64,000 bases of DNA from Solwaraspora sp. WMMD406 (lineage in GTDB: Bacteria; Actinomycetota; Actinomycetes; Mycobacteriales; Micromonosporaceae). Both the position numbers and the translations under genes were made by a program. Below, piece after piece: positions 46,234-55,933 of this stretch (position 1 is the stretch's first letter; the number at the start of each line of letters is the position of its first letter). The DNA lies in assembly GCF_029626025.1 (NCBI RefSeq), contig NZ_JARUBF010000001.1, positions 1,736,001-1,800,000 of the forward strand, read 5' to 3'. The notes beneath the pieces are model-generated. The model worked only from the letters and a program-made list of their open reading frames with translations. It had not been told where the DNA came from and ran no database searches.

Positions 46234-48081
46234 TCACGAGACGGTGCAGGATGCCCCGTTCAGGGTGAACGCGGTCGGTTCGGCGGTGCCAGAACCGGTG
46301 CCGCTGAACCCGATGGTCGCCGTACCGGTCGGCACCAGCGTCGAGTTCCACGACAGCGCGGTCGCGGTGACGTTCTGGCCGCTCGTGCCGTAGGTGGCCG
46401 ACCAGCCGCTGCCGAACGTCTGCCCGCTGGGCAAGGTGAAGGCCAGGGTCCAGCCGTTGATCGTGCTGGTGCCGGTGTTGGTGATGACGATGTTGGTGCT
46501 AAAGGTGGAGCCACCGCTGTAGATCGAGTACGCGACGTCGCAGCCGCCGGACGACGTCGGCGTCACGACGGTGACCGCCGACGAGTACGGCGACACGTTC
46601 GTCGCGGCGTCCTTCGCCCGTACCCGGAACTGGTAGCTGGTCCCGGCGGTCAGCCCGGTCGCGGCGTACGAGTTCGTCGTCGAGGTGCCGATCACCGTGA
46701 AGGTGCCCCCGCCGGTGGACCGCTGGATGTCGTAGCCGGTCACGCCGACGTTGTCGGTGGACGCCGTCCAGGTCAGCGTGGCCGAGGTGGCGGTGACGTT
46801 GGAGGCGACCGGGGTGCCGGGAGTCGACGGCGCGACGGTGTCGGTGACCGTGCCGCCCGGATCGGCGTACAGCAGACGGTTGGGTGACCCGGTGCCGATG
46901 CCGGTCAGCACATTGGTGGTCGCGGTGCTCAGCAGCGCCGCCTTGGCCTGGGCGATCGTCGCGGTCGGGTTGGCCTCCCAGTAGCGGGCCACCCAACCCG
47001 CCACGTGCGGCGCGGCCATCGAGGTGCCCGACCAGCCGGAGGCGACGGCGGTGTCGCTGCTGTTGCCGGCCGAGGTGATGTCGTTGCCGGGAGCGAAGAT
47101 GTCGATGCAGGTACCGAAGTTGGAGCTGGACCAGCGGGCGTCGGTGATGGTCGTCGCGCCCACCACGACGCCGTTCGGCGACCGGGGGTTGTTGTTGCAG
47201 GCGTCGCCGCTGTTGTTACCGGCGGCGAACACCGCCAACACCCCGGCGTCGATCATGTTCTCGGCGGCGACGTTCACCTCGCTGCCGTAGTTCTGCAGGC
47301 TGAGGTTCGCCACCGAGCGCGGGCCGGCGTTGGCCGCCACCCAGTCCATGCCTTCGATCAGGTCCGCGTTGGTGCCACCATTGCTGCAGTTCAACACCCG
47401 TACGTCGCGGAGCTGGACGTCCTTGGCGACGCCGTACGTCTCACCGCCGATGGTGCCGGAGACGTGCGTACCGTGTCCGTGGCAGTCGCCCGGACTGTTG
47501 CTGTCGTTCACCGCGTTGTAGGCCCACTGCGCGCGGGTGCCGAAGTCGTCGTGCGACGTACGGATTCCGCTGTCCAACACGTAGACGGTGGTCCCGGTGC
47601 CGTCGGTGTCGTAGCTGAACGACTGGTCCAGTGGGAGGTTTCGCTGATCCACCCGGTCCAGGCCCCACGACGGAGGATTGGGCTGGGTGGTGGCACCGCC
47701 GCTGGTCGGAACGGCCTCGACGGCTTGGACCAGGGCGTCGGCGCGGACGTATTCCACGTTCGGATTGGCGCGCACCGCGTCGAGGGCGCGCGAATCGAGC
47801 TTCGCCGAGAATCCCCGCAACACTATTTCGTAGCGGTGGACGTCGCGTCCGCCAGTACGCTCGGCGACCGCGACGGGATCGTTGGCCGCGCCGCCGACGA
47901 TCGGTTGGTCTTTGAGAATGACCAGGTAACCGCCATTCGGTACGCCATTTTCCGCAGGCAGCAGGGGAGCGAGCGTCGCCGATGGCTGGGCGAGTGCCGG
48001 AGTGGCGCCGAGCGCCACCACAATGGCGGACGCTGCGGCCGTCGCGATCGCGAGACGGCGGGATCGGTACGGTGTGGACAT
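46234..48081 (-). CDS. Secreted S8 (subtilisin-like) protease with FN3 and CBM2
   Basis: A 615-residue exported protease started at the ATG at 48081, after a GAGAG-rich site; a longer frame upstream has no signal peptide. The signal peptide ends near PALAQ, followed by an inhibitor-I9 propeptide (GGYLVILKDQPI to NVEYVRADALV). The proteinase-K-type catalytic domain has Asp170 (VLDSGI), His203 (CHGHGTHVSG), oxyanion Asn289 (AAGNN) and Ser354 (GTSMAAPHVAG). An FN3 domain (about 416-505) and a CBM2 (515-615) complete it. A CBM on a protease suggests action on proteins held in plant or fungal wall material. Confidence 0.95.
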   Translation of the reverse strand: MSTPYRSRRLAIATAAASAIVVALGATPALAQPSATLAPLLPAENGVPNGGYLVILKDQPIVGGAANDPVAVAERTGGRDVHRYEIVLRGFSAKLDSRALDAVRANPNVEYVRADALVQAVEAVPTSGGATTQPNPPSWGLDRVDQRNLPLDQSFSYDTDGTGTTVYVLDSGIRTSHDDFGTRAQWAYNAVNDSNSPGDCHGHGTHVSGTIGGETYGVAKDVQLRDVRVLNCSNGGTNADLIEGMDWVAANAGPRSVANLSLQNYGSEVNVAAENMIDAGVLAVFAAGNNSGDACNNNPRSPNGVVVGATTITDARWSSSNFGTCIDIFAPGNDITSAGNSSDTAVASGWSGTSMAAPHVAGWVARYWEANPTATIAQAKAALLSTATTNVLTGIGTGSPNRLLYADPGGTVTDTVAPSTPGTPVASNVTATSATLTWTASTDNVGVTGYDIQRSTGGGTFTVIGTSTTNSYAATGLTAGTSYQFRVRAKDAATNVSPYSSAVTVVTPTSSGGCDVAYSIYSGGSTFSTNIVITNTGTSTINGWTLAFTLPSGQTFGSGWSATYGTSGQNVTATALSWNSTLVPTGTATIGFSGTGSGTAEPTAFTLNGASCTVS

Positions 48082-48457
48082 AGGAGAGACTGGCCTCCTG
48101 GGCACTGCGACGCCCGTCCGGACCCCGCCGTTCACCTGGTGAAACGTAGGTGTCGGCGGGGTTGCCGAGGGGCGTCGATCGCGGATGCCGGCATGGGCTG
48201 CCGGTGAACTGGACGGCTGGTCCGGCTCCTCAGGTGCCGGGGTCGCCGGACACTGCAGCCGGACAGAGCGCGCGGCCCCGTCGATTGCCATTGGAGCACG
48301 GACGTCGGCATCGGCCAATACCTCGAAATCGTTGGAACATGAATGAACTATGTTAAGGATTGGGCCTGACCAGGAGTTGTTCGCGGAGCGGTGAAAACGT
48401 TGCCTGCGTGATTGCTCTCACCGTGTCGAACGCCTCACGTGGAACCCGCTCACCGCT
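48082..48457. other. 376-bp gap without a recognisable gene
   Basis: Holds the protease promoter region and the downstream side of the next minus-strand gene. I see no open frame of convincing composition, no clear -35/-10 pair and no strong hairpin. Confidence 0.5.
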
Positions 48458-49027
48458 CTACAGCTCGTCGCAGAGGTTGCGTGCCCCGCCGACGGTGAAC
48501 GTCAGCTTGCGGTACCCCGACTCGCTGACCTTGACCGTGTAGATCCCGTTCGGGACGTACATGCCGGCCGGATAGTTGCTCTTCCCCTGATGCATGCCCA
48601 GCAGGATCGGCCCCCAGACACGCCAGGTGACGTTACTGCCGTACGACCCGCCCGGCCGGATGTCCAACACCGAGCTGCCGCTGATGTCCACCTCGACCGA
48701 CGCCCCGGTCGTCATGTTGGTGACCCGGTAGAGGAGCGCCCCGGTGTACATCTCACGCTTCACCGAGCCGTCCGGATAGCGGGCCAGGACCAGCTTCACC
48801 ACTCGGTCCAGCACGGGCTCGCCTCGGACCGGAAAGTCGCAGGTGATGCCGGCCGGCTGTTCGAACGGTGCCGACGGCACCGGCACCCAGTCATTGTCGG
48901 GGGCGGGCCGGCTGACTCCGTCGACAGCGGCGGGACGCCCCCCTTCGTCGACGGCCGCCGAGGCGGGTACGGCGGCGAGGAGCACGGCAGTGGCGGTGGC
49001 TACCGCGAAGGAAGTGAATTTACGCAT
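48458..49027 (-). CDS. Secreted hypothetical protein
   Basis: A 189-residue exported protein started at the ATG at 49027 (MRKFTSFAVATATAVLLAAVPASA signal peptide). The mature part is beta-rich, with two cysteines, one near the N-terminus (ITCDFPV) and one close to the C-terminus (RNLCDEL), probably a disulfide pair. TGASVEVDISGSSVLDIRPGGSYGSNVTWRVWGP is the best-conserved-looking part. I do not recognise a named family. Confidence 0.7.
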   Translation of the reverse strand: MRKFTSFAVATATAVLLAAVPASAAVDEGGRPAAVDGVSRPAPDNDWVPVPSAPFEQPAGITCDFPVRGEPVLDRVVKLVLARYPDGSVKREMYTGALLYRVTNMTTGASVEVDISGSSVLDIRPGGSYGSNVTWRVWGPILLGMHQGKSNYPAGMYVPNGIYTVKVSESGYRKLTFTVGGARNLCDEL

Positions 49028-49105
49028 GGACCGAGTGTCAGCGGCTGCCCTGACCATCGCCTCACCACGATCATGGCTGCTGCCGGCTGCCGGCTGCTGG
49101 CTTGC

Positions 49106-49150
49106 GTCGGCCGCGCTTCCGTCGGCCGCGCTTCCGTCGGCCGCGCTGCC
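49106..49150 (+). repeat. Three tandem copies of a 15-bp unit
   Basis: GTCGGCCGCGCTTCC three times, the last with one change, in the 129-bp gap between the secreted protein and the SARP-like gene. Confidence 0.85.
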
Positions 49151-49156
49151 GGTAGC

Positions 49157-50485
49157 TCACCCGGCATCCGCGTGGCCGCAGGTGGCGATGCTACAGAATC
49201 GGCGCTGTCCACTGCGGTCGAGGAACAGCCAGCCGCAGTGCGGGCCGGGACAGGCGGCCACGGTCAGCCGGCGCGGATCGGCGAGCAGCTCGCCGGCGCT
49301 GCGGGCGGCAGCGTGTAGCGGCGCCCGAAGCCCCGCCCCACCCGACGGATGCCAACGGCCCAGCCCGTCGGGCCCGCAGCGGAACACCGCGTCCCGGGCG
49401 GCCGCCTCGACATGCCGGGCGACGGCCGCGAAGGCCCGGGAGTTCGCCGGGTCGGTGAGGCAGGCGTAGAGCCGGTCCCGCAGGTGGCGGGCCTCGTCGA
49501 GCACCGCCGCCGCGCCGAGCGGGTCACGGCCGGCGGCGGCGAGCAGCCGGCTGACGGCGTCGTCGTCGAGCAGACCCTGGTGGCCGGCCCAGACGGCGAG
49601 GGAGGAATAGCCGCGCAGCCAGTCCGCGCCGGGCAGTCGCTCACCACCCCAACCCGCGTACGTGTTGCACAACTCCAACGCCGGATGGCCGCCCACACTC
49701 CACGGCAGCCAGTGATCGCGCACCCGGACCGCGTACACCGGCGCGGCCGGCCGCTCCAGACGCGGGTCTCCGGCGAGGATCCGCTGGTACACGGTTTCCA
49801 GTTCCGGGCCGGGTTCGACGCCGAGCTCGTCGGCGAGTGCCTTGCGGGCACGGTCGTACAGCCGCAGCGCGTCTGCCTGACGGGCCGACCGGTACAGGGC
49901 GGTCATCACCGCCGCGACCAGCCCTTCCCGGCCCGGATGCTCCTCGGCCAGGTCGGCAAGCTCGCGGACGACCCGGTCGTGGTGGCCCATGTCGAGCAGG
50001 GCCACGGCGCACGCCTCGGCGGTGGTGAGCCGCAGGTCCCGCAGCGGCCCGCCGAGCCGCTCCCGCAACGGCTCGTCGACCAGGTCGGCGAGGACCGGCC
50101 CGCGCCACAAGGCGAGAGCGGCGCTGCAGAGACGTACCCGCTGCGCCGGATCGGACGTGTCGGCGGCCTCGCCGGCCAGGTCGGTGAAGCGGGCCGCGTC
50201 GACCCGCGCGGCCGGCACCGCATAGCCGCCGGCCTTCGTCGCGATGTCCACGCCGTACGGCGAAAGAGCCGCGCGCAGCCGGCCGACGTACGTGTGCAGG
50301 GTGCCTCGCGCGGTCGCCGGCGGCGTCCCGTCCCACAGCAGGTCAGCGAGCCGGTCGACGGTCACCGTACGGCCGGCACCCAACAGCAGGATGGCGAGCA
50401 GGAGCCGTTCCTGCCGGCGACGCCCCACCAGCACCGGCTTACCGTCCCGTACGGCTTCGAAGTTCCCGAGCAGCCTGAACTCCAT
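49157..50485 (-). CDS. SARP-type (BTAD) regulator fused to an ABATE/CGNR-like zinc-finger module
   Basis: A 442-residue fusion. Residues 1-95 are the winged helix of the AfsR/SARP type (MEFRLLGNFEAVRDGKPVLVGRRRQERLLLAILLLGAGRTV) and 96-245 the BTAD (LADELGVEPGPELETVYQRIL). Residues 255-442 resemble an ABATE domain (GHPALELCNTYAGWGGERLPGADWLRGYSSL) followed by a zinc finger (CPGPHCGWLFLDRSGQRRFCSIATCG). The signature that names the family, CGNR, is here CGHA. The two modules are usually separate regulators. The target is unknown. Confidence 0.85.
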   Translation of the reverse strand: MEFRLLGNFEAVRDGKPVLVGRRRQERLLLAILLLGAGRTVTVDRLADLLWDGTPPATARGTLHTYVGRLRAALSPYGVDIATKAGGYAVPAARVDAARFTDLAGEAADTSDPAQRVRLCSAALALWRGPVLADLVDEPLRERLGGPLRDLRLTTAEACAVALLDMGHHDRVVRELADLAEEHPGREGLVAAVMTALYRSARQADALRLYDRARKALADELGVEPGPELETVYQRILAGDPRLERPAAPVYAVRVRDHWLPWSVGGHPALELCNTYAGWGGERLPGADWLRGYSSLAVWAGHQGLLDDDAVSRLLAAAGRDPLGAAAVLDEARHLRDRLYACLTDPANSRAFAAVARHVEAAARDAVFRCGPDGLGRWHPSGGAGLRAPLHAAARSAGELLADPRRLTVAACPGPHCGWLFLDRSGQRRFCSIATCGHADAG

Positions 50486-50487
50486 AC

Positions 50488-50524
50488 GGGAAGAACGCCT
50501 TGACCGGGCCGATCCGATGCCGGT
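50488..50524 (+). repeat. Imperfect 37-bp direct repeat, left copy
   Basis: GGGAAGAACGCCTTGACCGG and following bases match 52357-52393 at 32 of 37 positions. The two copies bracket the AAA ATPase and DUF4276 genes. The left copy begins 3 bp upstream of the SARP-like start codon. Confidence 0.7.
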
Positions 50525-50677
50525 CCGGAGGCATCGGTGCCAGCGTCACACCGCGTAGATGCCGGCCACGGCTGCCGGGGTCGGCACCGCACCACCGGTA
50601 GGGTCGAAACTGTAGGTGTGAACATGTAGCCCATCCGGACGCTGCGGGACCGACGTTGGTTGTGAAGGGAGTCCCCG

Positions 50678-51868
50678 ATGAGCGCACCTGATCTGACGGT
50701 GCCGTTCGTCCGGCGGGTGCGCGTGCGTGGCTTCCGGTCGATCGCCGGCTGCGAGGTGACACTCGGGCCGCTGACCGTACTGCTGGGGTTCAACGCATCC
50801 GGGAAGTCGAACTTCCTCGACGTACTCCGGTTTGTGGCGGACGCGTTGCGCGGTTCGGTGGCGCAGGCGGTGACCGACCGGGGCGGACTCGGCGCGCTGC
50901 TGCACCGGGGGCCGGACGGCACCGTGGAGTCGTTCGAGATCCGGCTCGACCTGGCGTTGCCGCCCCGACAGGTGGGAAAGGAGCCGATCCCGGCGACGTA
51001 CGGCTTCGAGGTCGCGCGGGACCCGCAGGGTGAGCTGCCGCTGCTGGTGCGCGGTGAGGCCGCCACGATCGGGCTGCCGGCCGGTGAGCTGCGGCTGCCG
51101 CTGGACCCGGGCACCGATCGCAGCATGCGGCTGCGGCTGCCGGCGTCGGTGATCCGCGAGGACGATCCGCAAGGGGTGCTGGAGACCCGGCTGCGGGCGA
51201 TGGCCTTCTACGAGCTGGATTCGACCGCACTGCGGGCGCTGGACAAGCAGTTGCTGCCCGGTGGGCAGCTCGGCACGACTGGCCATTTCCTCGGCTCGGT
51301 GCTGGGTGCACTGGGCCGCGAGGACCCGATCGGCAAGGAACGGCTGGACAGCTATCTCGGGGCGCTGGTGCCGAACGCGCTCGGAGTGGATGAGCGGGTC
51401 GAGGGCAACTACTCGACGGTGCAGGCCCGGTTCCGGTCCGGGGCGGGTGGCGGCGAGGAGGTCTTCCTGCGGGAGTCGTTGTCGGAGGGGACGCTGCTCG
51501 CGGCCGGGGTGCTGACGGCGTTGTTCCAGCCGGCGGCGTTCATCGGGCGGATCCCGTTGGTCGGCATCGAGGAGCCGGAGACGGCGCTGCATCCGGCCGG
51601 CGTGGGCGCGATGTATGAGGCGCTGGACGACGCCGCGCAGCGCACTCAGGTGATCGTCACCAGCCAGAGTTCGGAGTTGCTGGACAACGAATACGTGAGA
51701 CTGGAACACGTTCGTGCGGTCGCCAACGTGGACGGCGTAACGTACGTCGGAGAGATCGACGCCGCTGGCCGCGCCATCGTGGACAAAGAGCTGATGACCC
51801 TCAGCGAACTGCACCGCAGTGGGCAGATGCTGCCCGCCCAGGTGGGCGATCCAGCGCCGGAGCATTGA
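50678..51868 (+). CDS. AAA-family ATPase (OLD/RecF-like, AAA_21 type)
   Basis: A 396-residue ATPase. Walker A is GFNASGKSNFLD (residues 37-48) and Walker B is LVGIEEPETALHP at about 295-307. The ABC-like signature region is FLRESLSEGTLLAAGVLTAL, and the D-loop/switch is IVTSQSSELLD. Proteins of this subfamily act with a small TOPRIM-like partner in phage defence or DNA repair. The partner here is the DUF4276 gene 17 bp downstream. That gene is broken, so the ATPase may be an orphan. Confidence 0.9.
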   Translation: MSAPDLTVPFVRRVRVRGFRSIAGCEVTLGPLTVLLGFNASGKSNFLDVLRFVADALRGSVAQAVTDRGGLGALLHRGPDGTVESFEIRLDLALPPRQVGKEPIPATYGFEVARDPQGELPLLVRGEAATIGLPAGELRLPLDPGTDRSMRLRLPASVIREDDPQGVLETRLRAMAFYELDSTALRALDKQLLPGGQLGTTGHFLGSVLGALGREDPIGKERLDSYLGALVPNALGVDERVEGNYSTVQARFRSGAGGGEEVFLRESLSEGTLLAAGVLTALFQPAAFIGRIPLVGIEEPETALHPAGVGAMYEALDDAAQRTQVIVTSQSSELLDNEYVRLEHVRAVANVDGVTYVGEIDAAGRAIVDKELMTLSELHRSGQMLPAQVGDPAPEH

Positions 51869-51884
51869 CGAAGGAGCGAGGTGC

Positions 51885-52344
51885 ATGACCCTGGTCCGCA
51901 TCGCCACGGTGGTCGAGGGTCAGGGTGAGGTCGCAGCGATGCCGGTGCTGCTGCGCCGGCTGGCGGAGCACATCAACCCCCAGCTGTACGTCGACTCGCC
52001 GCGTCCGCACCGGGTTGCGCGGTGCACGCTGCTGCGCGACGGGGGAGTGGAAACGGCGGTCGCCACCCTGGTTGAGCAGGTCGGCCCGTCCGCCGTGGTT
52101 CCTGGCGGCGGCACCGTCGCTGGCCGGTCGGCGTGGGCTGGCGGATCCGCTGCACCGGCCTGCCGACCCGGAGGGGCCTCGGGACTGCAAAGGTTGGCTA
52201 AGTGCCAACCGGGTCGACGGTCGCGCCTACAAGCCGGCGAGCGACCAAGCGGCGCTGGCTGCCGCCTTCGACCTGGCGATGGCCCGCGAGCACTCACCAT
52301 CGTTCGACAAACTCTGGCGGGATCTGACCATGCTGCTCAACTGA
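51885..52344 (+). pseudogene. DUF4276 protein with internal deletion and frameshift
   Basis: The first frame reads VRIATVVEGQGEVAAMPVLLRRLAEHINPQLYVDSPRPHRV, typical for DUF4276. It then changes frame near 52090-52110, after which WFLAAAPSLAGRRGLADPLHRP, KGWLSANRVDGRAYKPASDQAALAAAFDLAMAREHSPSFDKLWRDL completes the family pattern to a TGA at 52344. About 35 residues that normally lie between these parts, including the acidic LLDxDD strand, are missing. DUF4276 is a TOPRIM-like partner of AAA_21 ATPases. This copy should be inactive unless the sequence has an error. Confidence 0.8.
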
Positions 52345-52356
52345 CCGAGCTTGAAC

Positions 52357-52393
52357 GGGAAGGACGCCTCGACCAAGCCGATCCAATGCCGGT
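52357..52393 (+). repeat. Imperfect 37-bp direct repeat, right copy
   Basis: Matches 50488-50524 at 32 of 37 positions and starts 13 bp after the DUF4276 stop. Both copies could be read as REGRLDQADPMPV-like peptides in the plus strand. They may be remnants of a duplicated coding segment or attachment-like ends of the ATPase module. Confidence 0.65.
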
Positions 52394-52403
52394 TCAGCCG
52401 GAG

Positions 52404-53045
52404 TCAGTGCAACAGCCGTTGCGCCCAGTAGACCTGTCGGTCCGGGCCGACGCTGATCAGGGCGACCATCAGATCGTCGACGGCGGCGGGAGCGGACGCT
52501 ACCGCGAACTCCGGCGGTGTCTCCGGACGTGCCGGATGCAGGACGAAGGAGAACGTCACCGGTGTTGCGTCCAACGACGACACGGTGACGACGCTGCCGG
52601 CGCTGTGGAGCCCGCCGTTGATCTCACGTGCTCCGATGCCGTACAGCCAGGGGTGCTGTTGCTCGACGGCGTTCAGGACGCCGTCAAAGCCCGCCCCGAC
52701 CCGGTCCGGCCGGTCGGATGTGGCGCTGATCAGGCCTGGCATGAGTTGGCTGCGTTTGTCGAGCACCACGATCATGAGCATGGTCCCGGGTTTCGCCTGC
52801 GGCGGGGGTGTCCAGGCGACCTGGCCGAGGAAGACCTGGGCGCCGTCGCCGGAGAGTTCCAGCTGCTGGCCGTCGAAAGCGGCGTCCGCCGTCGCTTGGT
52901 CGACCAGACGCAGGGTCGCGGTCGCGACCAACACCTCCGGGCCGTACGGCGACCGCTGGTGCCACCACCGCCACCCGGTGAGCCCGCCGGCCATGACGAG
53001 CACCACCACGACCACCCAGACGATCGCTGCCGACCGACGCTGCAT
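52404..53045 (-). CDS. Membrane-anchored hypothetical protein
   Basis: A 213-residue protein with one N-terminal membrane helix (IVWVVVVVLVMAGGLTGW) after a short basic start, leaving a 180-residue extracytoplasmic domain of beta character (FLGQVAWTPPP, MLMIVVLDKRS, TPVTFSFVLHP). I do not recognise a family. It is followed on the same strand by the truncated gene ending at 53060. Confidence 0.7.
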   Translation of the reverse strand: MQRRSAAIVWVVVVVLVMAGGLTGWRWWHQRSPYGPEVLVATATLRLVDQATADAAFDGQQLELSGDGAQVFLGQVAWTPPPQAKPGTMLMIVVLDKRSQLMPGLISATSDRPDRVGAGFDGVLNAVEQQHPWLYGIGAREINGGLHSAGSVVTVSSLDATPVTFSFVLHPARPETPPEFAVASAPAAVDDLMVALISVGPDRQVYWAQRLLH

Positions 53046-53059
53046 GACGTGCCTCGCTG

Positions 53060-53500
53060 CTACTCGACGGGGTGAGCCTCGCGGAGCAGGCCCTCGGCTT
53101 CCAGGAGGAGCTCGTCCAGCTGCTCGTCGGTCAGCTCCGCGTCCTCGACGAGCCTGAACAGGAGCTGTCCTTGGATTTCGGCCATGACCCCGATGTCGAG
53201 GTTGTCGACGATCTCCTCGACGTCAGGCAGGTCCATGTCCAGCATCGCGTAGATGAGCGCTTCCCCCTCTTTGGCGGGTAGCTCTCGGCCTTCGAGGAGT
53301 CGGGCGCGGGCATCCGCGACAAACCGGATGACCTCGCGCGGGTCTCTGCTATCCCCGAAGCGTCGCTGGACAGCGACGAAGAAGCTGTATCCGATGATGG
53401 CGACTGGAGTGCCCTTGCCCTCGCTCTGGAACTTCTCGGTGAACGAATCGTAGGTTTCCCAGTCCTGACGCAGGAGCGCGCGGCCATTCGGAGTGTGATC
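53060..53500 (-). pseudogene. 5'-truncated hypothetical gene
   Basis: The frame is open for about 145 codons (DHTPNGRALLRQDWETYDSFTEKFQ, GYSFFVAVQRRFGDSRDPREVIRFVADARARLLEGRELP, EEIVDNLDIGVMAEIQGQLLF) but has no start codon before its coding character ends near 53500. A short version from the ATG at 53245 would lose more than half. The break coincides with the beginning of the Rhs fragment on the other strand. The family is unknown. Confidence 0.6.
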
Positions 53501-55422
53501 TGCGGCCGGAGTGGGCGAACCTGCCGTGCCGTGTGCAGCCGGGCGGGCAGGCCGGCTCCGGGCTGGAGTTGCCGGTCACGGTCACCACGTACGACATGTT
53601 CAACCAGCCGCGTACGGTGGTGGAGAAGACCAGCGCCGGCACGTTGCGGACGACGACCACCAGCTACGACCCGGCGGGCCGGGTGTACGAGGTGGCGATC
53701 ACCGCCGCGTCCGGGCTGGGTGCGGCGGTGCCGGTCACCCGCAACGTGTACGACGCGGCGACCGGCCGGCACCTGCGGACCCAGTCGGTGGTGGGTGGGA
53801 CGGTCACCGCCGAGGTGGTCCGTACCTTTGACACGTTGGGTCGGCAGACGTCGTACACCGATGCGGACGGCAACGTGTCGACGACGACGTACGACCTGTT
53901 GGGGCGGACGGCGACGAGTTCGGATGGTAAGGCGACCCGGACCTACACCTACGACGGCGGTACCGAGCGGCGTGGTCTGTTGACGTCGGTCGACGACACC
54001 CAGGCCGGGGTGTTCACCGGTGGGTACGACGTCGACGGCAACCTAGTCACGGAGAGCTGGCCGTCGGGGATCACGATCGCCCATTCCTACGACGAGACCG
54101 GGACGAGCGTCGGCATCACCTACGACCGGCCGGGTTGTGGTGCGTCGGACTGCACTCTCTACAGTGGGTCGGTGTCCGAGTCGGTGCATGGTCAGTGGCG
54201 GCAGCACGCGTCGACCCTGGCCGAGCAGACCTACACCTATGATCCGTCGGGTCGGTTGACGACGGTCGAGGACACCATCGGCGGCCAGTGCACGACCCGT
54301 GCCTACGCCTTCTCGGCCAGCAGCAACCGGACGAGTCTGGTCGAGTACGCCCCGGCTGGTGACGGCACCTGCCAGACCGGCACCGCCACCTCCACCATCA
54401 CCCACTCGTATGACGCGGCGGACCGGATCACGACTGCTGGCACGGTGTATGACGCGCTCGGGCGCACGACGACGGTACCGGCTGCCGACACCGCCACCCC
54501 GACCGCTGGCAACGCCACGGTCGGCTACCACGTGACCGACCTGGTCGACACGATCACGCAGGCGGGCCGCACGGTGGACTACGCCTTGGATGTCACCGGC
54601 GAACGGGTGCGGTCGTTCACCGACACCGCTGACGGCACGCCGGTGACGACGGTGCATCACTACGACGACGATGGTGACAATCCGGCCTGGACGCAGGAGA
54701 ACGTCGACACCTGGACCCGGATCGTTGCCGGTGTGTCGGGGATGGGTGGCGTCTGGAGCAGTGACAACGGGCAGGTGACGTGGCGGTTGGCCAACCTGCA
54801 CGGCGACCTGGTCGCCACCATCCTCCCCGACGACGCCGGTCTGTCGGCCACCACCGACGCCAGTGAGTACGGCACCCCTCGCAACCCCGACGCGATCGGC
54901 GGCGAACGCTACGGCTGGCTGGGCGCGAAGCAACGAGCGGCCGACCCCGCCACCGGGCTGATCCTGATGGGCGTCCGCCTCTACAACACCACCACCGGCC
55001 GCTTCCTCACCACCGACCCCGTGTACGGCGGCAGCTGCAACGCCTACGAGTACACTTGCGCCGACCCGCTCAACAAGGAAGACCTCGACGGCAAATGGGT
55101 CAGCCTGGTGATACGCGGAGCGGCAGCCGCCTGCAAACTCGGTCGGAATTGGTGCAAACGGGCAGCGGTGTGGACCGGAAAACAGGCCTGGCGCGGTGCG
55201 AAGTGGGCAGGTAGATCGGTTTATGGTAAGAAGAGTGTCTTCTACGGTAGTGCGAAGGCTGGTAGGAAGGGCTGGTTCAATCGGGGACCGGTTCGGGTGG
55301 GCTGGACTTGGAAGGCGTCCGAGAAGAAGTTCAAGTTTGGGTTGCATACGGGATATCCCAAGTATCGGCAAAAGAATTGGTTTCATCGGAATTTTCCTCG
55401 GATTCATTGGGACTGGTTTTAG
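53490..55422 (+). CDS. C-terminal part of an Rhs/YD-repeat toxin, 5'-truncated
   Basis: The frame begins in the middle of an Rhs protein (ECDLRPEWANLPCRVQPGG) with no signal or N-terminal domain; a GTG near 53533 is the first usable start. It contains many YD repeats (YDPAGRVYEVA, FDTLGRQTSYTDADGNVSTTTYDLLGR) and the core end GLILMGVRLYNTTTGRFLTTDPVYGG, then DPLNKEDLDGK. The last 110 residues are the variable tip: basic and aromatic (KKSVFYGSAKAGRKGW, KYRQKNWFHRNFPRIHWDWF), with no family I know. The tip and the following gene are visibly less GC-rich than the core. Confidence 0.8.
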
Positions 55423-55866
55423 ATGAGTGGGTTGCGGGAGTCGTTGGTTGTTCTCGGTGATCGCGTCAGGCAATTTGTCGGCGAGTCGGCAAGCGTTGAA
55501 GTCGCCGGGGTCGGATTGGATTCTCAGGTACGCGTGACTCCGAAAGCTGATAGTGCATGCCCGTTTATTGTGCACTTGCAGAGTGATGACGAGTTGACTG
55601 TCGAGTTCGGTGCCTTCTCGGTTGCACACTTCTCGTCTTCGGATTCTGCGGAGGTGATCGAGACTTGCTGGGGCGTGCTTGAAAGTCTGTTCTGTGGCGC
55701 GGTCCGGGAGAAGTTATGGAGTCGAGGTGGGGACTATTGTCGGGCGGTTGCTTACGTCGGATTAGGGGATAATGAGCTAAAGTTCGTTACCCAACAAGGT
55801 CTATGTGTGGGTGCAAAACGGAGTGAACGTTCCTACTTGCCGTACCACAGGAGCTCTAACGAGTAA
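55423..55866 (+). CDS. Candidate immunity protein for the Rhs tip
   Basis: A 147-residue protein whose ATG directly follows the Rhs stop codon. It has no signal peptide or membrane helix and is slightly acidic (DDELTVEFGAFSVAHFSSSDSAEVIETCWGVLESLF). Base composition is lower in GC than the genome, like the toxin tip. Position makes it the cognate immunity gene. No family match is recognised. Confidence 0.65.
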   Translation: MSGLRESLVVLGDRVRQFVGESASVEVAGVGLDSQVRVTPKADSACPFIVHLQSDDELTVEFGAFSVAHFSSSDSAEVIETCWGVLESLFCGAVREKLWSRGGDYCRAVAYVGLGDNELKFVTQQGLCVGAKRSERSYLPYHRSSNE

Positions 55867-55933
55867 ATACGGGTTGCAATTTCTGATGACGAGAGGTGGC
55901 CGGATCGCCGCGGACTTCCGGAGTCGGTCAGGG

